NCBI GenBank assembly: GCA_002346675.1
Contig: DEAI01000026.1
Span: 62,001-126,000, forward strand
DNA length: 64,000 nucleotides
Direction: 5' to 3'
Origin: Fidelibacterota bacterium UBA2986
Lineage (GTDB): Bacteria; Fidelibacterota; Marinisomatia; Marinisomatales; AB-629-J13
Shown: piece by piece, positions 44,886-52,430 of the stretch
Layout: the number at the start of each line of letters is the position of its first letter
Numbering within the stretch: the stretch's first letter is position 1
The notes under the pieces: generated by a model
Told to the model about the DNA's origin: nothing
Databases searched by the model: none
What the model saw: only the letters and a program-made list of their open reading frames with translations
Made by a program: the position numbers and the translations under genes

Positions 44886-45785
44886 ATGAATGTAAATGAT
44901 TTATTAGAAAAGTTTAAAAGCTCTGATTTTAAACCTGACGATAACACAAAAAGTGAGGTAGAGTTTTTGGTTAGGGAAGGACAGTCTCTAGCAGGTGTAA
45001 ATTTAAAATTCTCTAATTTACAGGATGCCAATCTTGTTGAAGCAAATTTTAGTCAATGTGATTTAGCGCGAGCTAACTTGAAAGGTGCACACTTATATGG
45101 TGCCAATTTTGAGAACGCATCTTTGTTCAAAGCAAACCTCGAAGGTGCAAACTTAAAAAATACAAATTTATCGAATTGCCATATCCTAGGTGCAAATCTT
45201 TCAGATACTAAATTAGACAATGTTAATTTAGGCCCTGAGGGAAAACTTACATATGAATTGCAGGCTGATGAAACTAATGACTTTGCAACTGCCCAAACCA
45301 AATACAAAGAGGCAGAGGAAATGTATAGAATTATGAAATTAACTATGCAAAGCCAAGCTCTGAGCGACGAGGCAGGAGAGATGTTCACTCGGGAAATGAT
45401 ATGCAAACGTAAACAATATTCAAAATTTTCCTTTTTTAGATTCATGTCAAAAATTGCTCATATAACTACCGGATATGGCGAGAATATTCCAAGAATTATT
45501 GTGTCTCTAGTTGCTGTCATATTAGTTAGCACTATTTTATATGGTATTGAGGGGGTGAACTATAGAGATGGTGTGCTTGGATTTTCAAATAATGAGTACA
45601 CAATATGGACTGCCTTTGGAAATTTGCTTTATTTCAGTGTTATTACCTTTACCACAGTAGGATTCGGCGAGATTACACCCATAGGTGCTCTAGGTAAAAC
45701 TGTCGCTATATTTCAGGGATTAGTAGGCGGAATTATCCTAACAATACTTATAATTGCTATTTATCGTAAGATAATGGATAGATAA
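44886..45785 (+). CDS. Pentapeptide-repeat potassium-channel-like membrane protein
   Basis: 299 residues. Residues about 35-115 are pentapeptide repeats (ANFSQCDLARANLKGAHLY and following), forming a cytoplasmic beta-helix. A helical linker of about 60 residues leads to a two-helix channel module: membrane helix near 200-218, pore helix, selectivity filter TTVGFGE (Thr256-Glu262), and a second membrane helix. This architecture occurs in scattered bacteria with no defined role; the filter predicts K+ selectivity. glpE follows 38 bases later. Confidence 0.88.
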   Translation: MNVNDLLEKFKSSDFKPDDNTKSEVEFLVREGQSLAGVNLKFSNLQDANLVEANFSQCDLARANLKGAHLYGANFENASLFKANLEGANLKNTNLSNCHILGANLSDTKLDNVNLGPEGKLTYELQADETNDFATAQTKYKEAEEMYRIMKLTMQSQALSDEAGEMFTREMICKRKQYSKFSFFRFMSKIAHITTGYGENIPRIIVSLVAVILVSTILYGIEGVNYRDGVLGFSNNEYTIWTAFGNLLYFSVITFTTVGFGEITPIGALGKTVAIFQGLVGGIILTILIIAIYRKIMDR

Positions 45786-45823
45786 TTATATTGTACTAAA
45801 AATATAATTTATAAAATATAAAA

Positions 45824-46147
45824 TTGAGGGATTCTATCGAAGCATCAGGATTTAAACGTATATCCTGTGATAGGGCGAGAGAGATTATTAAAAGTATACC
45901 GAACCTCACAATTGTAGATATTAGAGATAGAGAATCTTTTGAACTAAACCATATCCCAGGTTCCATACATCTTGACAATCAAAATATTGAAATGGTTTTA
46001 AATAATACTAAAAAAGATTTACCTATGTTAATCTACTGTTATCATGGAAATAGTAGCCAGGGGGCAGCAAAATATTTTGTAGAAAATGGTTTCAAAGAGG
46101 TTTACAGTATGGATGGAGGATATACCAAATATTCAAGCTATATGTGA
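45824..46147 (+). CDS. glpE: Thiosulfate sulfurtransferase GlpE (rhodanese)
   Basis: Single-domain rhodanese of 107 residues, the same length as E. coli GlpE. The active-site loop CYHGNSSQGAAKY carries the catalytic Cys, and VDIRDRESF and VYSMDGGY match GlpE blocks. Transfers sulfane sulfur from thiosulfate to cyanide or thioredoxin-like acceptors. The TTG start at 45824 is the best available. No glp regulon genes are adjacent. Confidence 0.88.
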   Translation: MRDSIEASGFKRISCDRAREIIKSIPNLTIVDIRDRESFELNHIPGSIHLDNQNIEMVLNNTKKDLPMLIYCYHGNSSQGAAKYFVENGFKEVYSMDGGYTKYSSYM

Positions 46148-46293
46148 TCTTTAATAATCCCTAATATATAAAAATGGATAGTAATAAAAGTATAAAAAGG
46201 CTTGAAATCATCTATAAAATATAAAATTAAAGAAATTTAGCTAATAACCGACAATATCTACTAAGTCAATTAGTTTCTCAAAATCTGTGAGGG

Positions 46294-46354
46294 GAATTGC
46301 AGATGATGGAGAGAAATGATGTGGAGGTCTTCTTTCCATCATCTCTTGCAATTC
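46294..46354 (+). ncRNA. Long intergenic hairpin, possible small RNA
   Basis: GAATTGCA then GATGATGGAGAGAA (46294-46315) pairs with 46330-46354 over about 22 bp, with one 3-base bulge and one G-T that is a G-U pair only in plus-strand RNA. The 14-base loop contains GGAGG. A plus-strand terminator lies 114 bases downstream, and no plus-strand gene lies between. The region 46148-46508 therefore probably encodes a small RNA or is the glpE 3' UTR. Confidence 0.45.
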
Positions 46355-46467
46355 AACTATTAATAATAAAAAATATTTGTTAAGTATACGGGAAGAGTAA
46401 AAAAAGTACAGATTCACATAGCTCAACATGTGTAGAAATCTCTTTTTGTTTCGTGATGAATGGGGAG

Positions 46468-46505
46468 GCCCTTTCCTGTGAAACCAGGAAAGGGCATTTT
46501 ATTTT
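46468..46505 (+). terminator. Plus-strand Rho-independent terminator
   Basis: A perfect 11-bp GC-containing stem (46468-46478 with 46485-46495), loop TGAAAC, then ATTTTATTTT on the plus strand. Read from the minus strand it has no T-run, so it ends plus-strand transcription: either glpE, 320 bases upstream, or a small RNA. Confidence 0.85.
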
Positions 46506-46508
46506 AGA

Positions 46509-49500
46509 TTATTTGATCGCTGTAGAATACCTTCTATTTTTCCAATAAAAGTATGGCTTCCCCTGTTTAACCGCTTCAGAAAATTTTTGTCTAAAATCTT
46601 GTGCCAAGGGAGATTTTTTTTCAAAAATAAAATAATTACCATCTGGAGTCGCAATTATATCCTCAACGCTTTTAATATCTCCTTCTGTCATCTCAAATGT
46701 TTCTATCTGTTGTAATTCAACTCCAAATTGGTCCGAGAGAATTTCAGCAACTTTTTCTCCCGGAACAATATCATCCTCAAGGAGTTCACTATCAGTCATT
46801 TCTTCGGGTTCGTCATTATATTGAGATTCAATTACTTCAGGAGGTACTGGAGCGACAGGTTCAGGTATGGTTACTTCTATTTCTACAATTTCTTCTTTTT
46901 CTACGGGGAAGACATCAACGGGTATTTTTTCAATTGGAATCTCTATCTCTAATCCAGACGGTTCTTGAGTATCACGAGAGACTGTTTCTATAGTTTCCTC
47001 TTCTTTAGGTTTAGTCTCCTCTTTAGAATTATCTTCTTCATTAACAGCAATTTGAGGCTCCTGCGGTAGAATTATTGGAGTCGCTGGAGGAATCTCAATG
47101 GGAGGTGTATAGAATAAATCATTTCGAGGCGAAAAGGAATAGGAGGCATTGATATTAAAACCTTTAAACGAAGGAGCTCCCTCATTATAAAACCCGCCTG
47201 ATATCACAAGATTGGAGTTCATTTCATACTGAAGCTGAGAGGTTATATTTCCGCTGAATGTATTCATAATGTTACTGCTTGGCTTAATATAGTCATGACC
47301 AGAATAAACATTTCCTAAATAGAGATTTGTTTTTAATGATAGCCCGGAAAAGAGTTTTATGATTAGGCCAAAATCAATACCACTATTTACAATTAATTTT
47401 GAAGATTTAATGGTCTTTCCTGTACTAGAGTTAGTTTCATTGGTTGACCACCTGACCAAGGAGAGGCGAGGTCCAACATATAGCCGGGTATATTGAAGAG
47501 GTTGCTCTTTATTGATAAACATCTCCATTAGCACAGCAGATTCTCCATCGACCACGGTAGATGTATCAAGGGAAAATATTGGATTTCCGTAGTTCAAATT
47601 GCCATATTTCTTTATATGTCCACCTGTGACCCAGTTTTCAGATATTCGATAATCAGCTCCAAAGGAGTAGCTCATTTTTGCTGCATCTTTTCCTTCTAAG
47701 GAGTGACCATAAGCTAAGTTATTATTTTGTAAAAGGTTAAAATTTAAAGTAACACTTGAGAATAATGTATTTTCTAAAAATGATGGGATTTGAGGTAGAA
47801 TTTCTGTAGCAGCTGAGATATCGGGTATTACAGTTGGAATGATCGGTGGTGTTGGAACTTCTGGTTGAACAATAACTAATTTTGTGTCTTCATCTGGTTG
47901 AGGGCAAGAGATGTTAACTAGGTTTGAAGCTGCCATGGTTCCAGATACAATTCCATCATGAACATTAACGAGGACTACCCAGGAATCGTCGCAGTCAGTT
48001 AGCTCAGCTGAGACCGACAATTTACCCTCAAGGTCTCGCTGTATTTCGTCATTTTTAAACCACTGAATAATGGAAGGACCCTCATCATCATTGTCTGGGT
48101 CTGTATAAGTATAACTTAATTGAATGTCGTCAGAGGTTTTTGGTAGAGCAGGAGATAAGGATAAATTTTCGATTGTAGGAGGATCATTGACCGGATAAAC
48201 TGTAAGGGTAATGGTCTCTGTATCTATGAGGTCTCCGTCACCAACAGTGACTGTTAATTGAGCATCTCCAAAAAAATTGTAAATGGGATCTATAATAAGA
48301 ATATTTTCATTTATTGCTACCAATATGTTTTCACTAAGGCTATTCACAAAGAAATCAACAAATTTGCTCTCAGCATCAAAAGCATTTAGAGTAACTGTTA
48401 ATGATTCGTCTTCATTTGTAAACTGGGGACCAATTTTAGTAAGAACAGGGGGTGAGTTAAACGGTATATCTAGTACGTTCATAACAACGGGGATCTGTAA
48501 AATAGGACTGAACTTATCAGTTGTAAGAATCGTAACTTTTGTAACAAAGGTATTAACTCCTTTGTTTTTACCATCAAACATCATAGAAATATTAGATGAC
48601 TCTAATGGAGCTATAGATCCTTTTTCCTCTGAGAACACTAACCACTCTGGGAGAGGTAATGGAATTATATTATCCGGAATCGAAATACCTAAAAATAAAT
48701 CATTTGGAACTTTAGATTGCCCTTCGTCATTTTTTCCCCAGGCGCTAACACTACCATTACTGTGTAGCGCAAGGTTGTGAGATTTGCCCGCATCAATTGC
48801 GATCACATCTGAGAGATCTGAAGGGACTTGAGTTTGTCCGTAAAAAGTCCACCCGGTAGTAACTCCCCAAGAGCGGACAGTTCCACTCTCCATTAAAGCA
48901 ATACTATGATCTCCTCCAGCAGATACCGCAATAACAGTTGAATCCAGGTCACTCGGTACAGTTGATTGACCATATCCATTTTCACCCCACGCAGAAACAG
49001 AGCCATTTTCATGAAGAGCGAGACTATGAGAAACTCCCGCTGAGATTGCAATGACCGAATCCAGCCCTTCAGGAAGATTCAACTGACCGTAGTCGTTTGA
49101 CCCCCAGGCAGTAACGGTGCCGTCATCATGAAGTACAAGGCTGTGATAGTATCCTGATGAAATTTTAATTACTGAGTGTAAATCTTTAGGAACATTACAT
49201 TGACCAAATTGATTTGACCCCCAGGCAGTAACGGTACCGTCAGCATGGAGCGCAAGGTTATGATATTCTCCTGCTGAAACGGCAATAATATTCTTTTCCA
49301 AACGGGGTATCCGTATTTGACCTTGAGAATTATCTCCCCAGGCATGTACGGAGCCATCAGATAAAAGAGCCAGACTATGATAATCTCCGGCAGAGACGTC
49401 TATAGCATCAGAAAGAAACTCTGGGATATCAGACTGACCGTAATATTTCCATCCATCTGTTATTCCCCAGCTCTGAACATTTCCATCGGAAGAAAGAGCA

Positions 49501-49724
49501 AGATTATGATGTTGACCTGCTGAAATTGATGGATTTGTCTGTGCAATACACCAAAATAATTTCTCTTTACTCTGGTTCTTAATTGTAAAGATTTGAGATG
49601 AATCTGTGGTTCCATAGATCAGCTCGGAGAACAGCGTATCTGGGGTTATAGATATATTTTTGTAGTCTTTTGCAACTGTGGTAGTAATAAAAAAAGCAAG
49701 GCTATATAAAAGGATGTGTTTCAT
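46509..49724 (-). CDS. RCC1-propeller / outer-membrane beta-barrel protein
   Basis: 1,071 residues, no single family. A signal peptide is followed by seven RCC1-like repeats over about residues 65-350 (pattern VSAGEYHNLALHADGTVTAW, then G-N-GQ), enough for one seven-bladed propeller. Two cadherin/Ig-like domains follow (NDPPTIENLSLSP), then about 240 residues of alternating amphipathic strands that look like an outer-membrane barrel, then a Pro/Glu-rich stretch, and a C-terminal domain ending YFYWKNRRYST. One topology is a surface-exposed propeller, an embedded barrel, and a periplasmic acidic tail. Monocistronic; preceded by a roughly 200-base AT-rich gap. Confidence 0.75.
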   Translation of the reverse strand: MKHILLYSLAFFITTTVAKDYKNISITPDTLFSELIYGTTDSSQIFTIKNQSKEKLFWCIAQTNPSISAGQHHNLALSSDGNVQSWGITDGWKYYGQSDIPEFLSDAIDVSAGDYHSLALLSDGSVHAWGDNSQGQIRIPRLEKNIIAVSAGEYHNLALHADGTVTAWGSNQFGQCNVPKDLHSVIKISSGYYHSLVLHDDGTVTAWGSNDYGQLNLPEGLDSVIAISAGVSHSLALHENGSVSAWGENGYGQSTVPSDLDSTVIAVSAGGDHSIALMESGTVRSWGVTTGWTFYGQTQVPSDLSDVIAIDAGKSHNLALHSNGSVSAWGKNDEGQSKVPNDLFLGISIPDNIIPLPLPEWLVFSEEKGSIAPLESSNISMMFDGKNKGVNTFVTKVTILTTDKFSPILQIPVVMNVLDIPFNSPPVLTKIGPQFTNEDESLTVTLNAFDAESKFVDFFVNSLSENILVAINENILIIDPIYNFFGDAQLTVTVGDGDLIDTETITLTVYPVNDPPTIENLSLSPALPKTSDDIQLSYTYTDPDNDDEGPSIIQWFKNDEIQRDLEGKLSVSAELTDCDDSWVVLVNVHDGIVSGTMAASNLVNISCPQPDEDTKLVIVQPEVPTPPIIPTVIPDISAATEILPQIPSFLENTLFSSVTLNFNLLQNNNLAYGHSLEGKDAAKMSYSFGADYRISENWVTGGHIKKYGNLNYGNPIFSLDTSTVVDGESAVLMEMFINKEQPLQYTRLYVGPRLSLVRWSTNETNSSTGKTIKSSKLIVNSGIDFGLIIKLFSGLSLKTNLYLGNVYSGHDYIKPSSNIMNTFSGNITSQLQYEMNSNLVISGGFYNEGAPSFKGFNINASYSFSPRNDLFYTPPIEIPPATPIILPQEPQIAVNEEDNSKEETKPKEEETIETVSRDTQEPSGLEIEIPIEKIPVDVFPVEKEEIVEIEVTIPEPVAPVPPEVIESQYNDEPEEMTDSELLEDDIVPGEKVAEILSDQFGVELQQIETFEMTEGDIKSVEDIIATPDGNYFIFEKKSPLAQDFRQKFSEAVKQGKPYFYWKNRRYSTAIK

Positions 49725-49927
49725 AATGATTTGTTTTAAGTTTTATTAGAGATATTCAGTATCTAAAAATTAACACTGAACAAAGCAAAAACAAATATGA
49801 AATCCAGAATTGTGTTTTGAGTCACATTTGTTAATAATGTCTTTTTGCTTTTTTTAAATTTATATGAAAATATGGTGAATATAAAGCTAGTTTCTAGCCT
49901 CTCTTTTAATTAAAAAACCGAATATAA

Positions 49928-50899
49928 TTGAAACAAATTAAATTTATTACACTCTCAGGTTTGATGGTTGTTCAAGCTATTTTTTCACAACCTATGAAAG
50001 AAACTATATCATTTATATCTGCAAATCCTTTCGGTTTCAGTGATATAATTGTTCATTTAAATGAACAAGAAGAACAGGAAGTATTTGGATATTTATCTTT
50101 TCCTAAGGGATACAAAAAGGATCTTTATCCATTAATAATTGGTGTAGCTGGTAGCTTGGGTTGGTCAGAACACCACTATGAATATCTTGAAATGTACAGA
50201 GATATGGGTATTGCCACGTTTGAATTAAAAAGTTTCAAAGCCAGAGGTGTTAGATCTACTGTGGGCTCCCAGGTTGATGTTACAACTGCAATGATGATAT
50301 TAGACGCCTATCGTGCTTTGAGGGCTCTCAGTGGCCATCCCAAAATTGATAAAGATAAAGTCGCCATAACGGGATGGAGTTTAGGAGGCGGTACAACTTT
50401 TTTTTCAGGTTGGTTGCCTCTAAAAAATGCTATTGAAACTGAACTGTCTTTTGCCGCACACTTGGCTTTATATCCTCCCTGTTTTGTTGAGCCAGAAATC
50501 CTTGAATTTACCGATGCTCCCATTCATATTTTAATTGGCGAATTAGATAATTGGACCCCCGCAGAGCCCTGTGTCGATTTAGTTCATAAAATAAAAAATA
50601 TGGGAACCGATATAAACCTGACTATCTATGAAAACTCACATCATTCCTTTGACCGTTCAGCGGCTCCTATAATTGATAAAAATGCCTATAGCTTTACAGA
50701 TTGCCGTTTAAAAATGCGGAAAGATGGAGCTGTGATGATGAATTTCCTTAATATCCCAATGAAATCTCCCTTACTTCAAAAAATTGGGTTAGCTTTTTGT
50801 GCAGAGAGAGGAGCTACATTCGGTGGAAATCCTGTATCAAGAGAAAAAGCTTTTGATTACTCTAGAAATTTTATGGGTCAACATTTACTTTCAAACTAA
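49928..50899 (+). CDS. Secreted alpha/beta hydrolase (dienelactone hydrolase-like)
   Basis: 323 residues. Signal peptide (cleavage near IFSQ). The nucleophile elbow GWSLGGG holds the catalytic Ser, ILIGELDNWTPAE the likely Asp, and NSHHSFDRSA the His. The order and spacing fit the dienelactone hydrolase/prolyl oligopeptidase-like group. The substrate cannot be told; periplasmic location suggests an ester or peptide scavenging role. TTG start at 49928. Confidence 0.82.
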   Translation: MKQIKFITLSGLMVVQAIFSQPMKETISFISANPFGFSDIIVHLNEQEEQEVFGYLSFPKGYKKDLYPLIIGVAGSLGWSEHHYEYLEMYRDMGIATFELKSFKARGVRSTVGSQVDVTTAMMILDAYRALRALSGHPKIDKDKVAITGWSLGGGTTFFSGWLPLKNAIETELSFAAHLALYPPCFVEPEILEFTDAPIHILIGELDNWTPAEPCVDLVHKIKNMGTDINLTIYENSHHSFDRSAAPIIDKNAYSFTDCRLKMRKDGAVMMNFLNIPMKSPLLQKIGLAFCAERGATFGGNPVSREKAFDYSRNFMGQHLLSN

Positions 50900-50993
50900 A
50901 TTTTATTTTTAAAATAAAACATGAAGTATATGAATGACCGAATAGTAAATATACTTATTTGATTTTAATGTAATAAAAAAAAAGATAAATGAA

Positions 50994-52145
50994 ATGAAAT
51001 TATATCGAACTGTAATCCTATGCCTTATTTTCACTTTAATTTCCTGTTCGACCTCTCCTGAACTTTTTTTCATCCGTTCTTATTTGGGTATCCCTGGGAC
51101 AGAAAATATCATTGAAACAGAGCAGAAAATAGACAGTGAACCCAGATCCTTTCCTCTAAAAACTAAAGAGATACCCCAAAACATCATCTTTATAATTGCG
51201 GACGGATTGGGTATTGGACAGCTGACACTTATGTTTTATGATGTATCCGATTTTGCACCATCTAAATTCTCCAATTTGGGACTTATATCGGTACACCCAT
51301 CTCCACCAAGAAAGGTGCCAGATTCAGCAAATACTGCTACATCCATGGCAACTGGCGTAAAAACACATCGAGGAGGGATTGGAGTAGATGAGAATGATGA
51401 ACCAGTCAAAACTGTATTGGAATATGCCGAAGAGAAGGGGATGTTGACAGGATTAACGGCTACCTCATCCATTGCCCATGCAACTCCCGCCAGCTTTGCA
51501 GCGCATATTGATAAACGAAGTAAATATAATGAGATTGCCCTGCAAATGGCTCAAAGTGATGTGGATGTTATGCTGGGAGGTGGTATTGATCATTTTGATG
51601 GAGAGCCTAAAAATTATTTTTTAAATAAAGGTGGAAAGATTATTTATGGTATAGAACCTGACGTTAATCATTCTTTGCCATTGCTAGGACTATTCTCTGA
51701 TACACATTTGAAATCTGCAGAGGATGGTAGAGAAGTTAAAACATTAGAAATGGCCAAGCTCGCGCTCAAGCTACTCAATACTAGTTTCAAGGGATTTTTT
51801 CTAATGATTGAAGAGTCACAAGTTGATTTTGCAGGTCATGCCAACAATAGTGAATATATGTCTGCAGAATTACAATCATTAAATTCTGTATTACACTATT
51901 GTTTAGATTTTCAAAGAAAAAACCCAAATACTTTAGTGTTATTTACTGCAGATCATGAGACAGGTGGAATGGCAGTTGAAGATACAAAAGAGGGAGACCT
52001 GCATGTACAATTTACAACAGGACACCACACCGCAAATTTAATTCCTGTTTTTGCAATAGGTCCTGGAGCTGAGGCATTCTCTGGGGTGTATGATAACACA
52101 GATATTGGAAAACAATTAATATATTTTATCCAACAGCACAAATAA
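50994..52145 (+). CDS. Alkaline phosphatase lipoprotein (PhoA superfamily)
   Basis: 383 residues. A lipoprotein signal ends in LISC. The core follows alkaline phosphatase: IIADGLGIGQL (metal Asp), PDSANTATSMATGVKTHRGG (phosphorylated Ser in DSAN), VDFAGHANN, FTADHETGG and TTGHHTANLIPVFAIG, with the metal-binding His and Asp residues. Releases phosphate from organic esters in the periplasm, useful in phosphate-poor seawater. No Pho box is visible upstream. A small lipoprotein gene follows 18 bases later. Confidence 0.92.
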   Translation: MKLYRTVILCLIFTLISCSTSPELFFIRSYLGIPGTENIIETEQKIDSEPRSFPLKTKEIPQNIIFIIADGLGIGQLTLMFYDVSDFAPSKFSNLGLISVHPSPPRKVPDSANTATSMATGVKTHRGGIGVDENDEPVKTVLEYAEEKGMLTGLTATSSIAHATPASFAAHIDKRSKYNEIALQMAQSDVDVMLGGGIDHFDGEPKNYFLNKGGKIIYGIEPDVNHSLPLLGLFSDTHLKSAEDGREVKTLEMAKLALKLLNTSFKGFFLMIEESQVDFAGHANNSEYMSAELQSLNSVLHYCLDFQRKNPNTLVLFTADHETGGMAVEDTKEGDLHVQFTTGHHTANLIPVFAIGPGAEAFSGVYDNTDIGKQLIYFIQQHK

Positions 52146-52163
52146 TAATATGGAGGAGTATTT

Positions 52164-52337
52164 ATGATAAGACACAGATCTCTTGATTATATTTTTGGAA
52201 TGGTAACTGGAGCTTCACTGATATTTGCGCTTTGGGCGTGTACAGGGAATAATCTTAATGCAGATACAGTGGATGTCCAGGAAGTAATAATCATCAACAA
52301 AAGCTGGGACCCAGTGAATGTCAAGTTGATAGATTAA
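52164..52337 (+). CDS. Small 57-residue lipoprotein
   Basis: ATG 52164 preceded by GGAGG (52152-52156). An N-terminal hydrophobic helix ends in a lipobox, ALWAC (Cys26), followed by about 30 residues with VDVQEVIIINKSWDPVNVK. It is co-directional with and 18 bases after the alkaline phosphatase gene, so it is probably co-transcribed. Short proteins with a lipid anchor and a terminal W-D-P-V-like strand occur widely without known function. Confidence 0.7.
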   Translation: MIRHRSLDYIFGMVTGASLIFALWACTGNNLNADTVDVQEVIIINKSWDPVNVKLID

Positions 52338-52430
52338 GCTAAAATATTTTTAGATTCTTTATAAGTAACAACTATCTAATTAAACTCTCAAAATTTATTA
52401 TTTTAATCAATATTAACTAGGAATTAGATC

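Noticed and set aside
41032..46147. Prophage or integrative element after tRNA-Pro
   Set aside because: No integrase, transposase, phage structural gene or flanking repeat of the tRNA end is visible; only gene content suggests an island.
46241..46429. 62-codon minus-strand ORF between glpE and the RCC1 protein
   Set aside because: It spans the long hairpin at 46294-46354, has no ribosome site, and the nearby terminator is plus-strand; an RNA explanation fits better.
48283..48780. 165-codon plus-strand ORF
   Set aside because: Antisense within the RCC1/barrel gene, whose frame is continuous and has clear domains; a shadow frame.
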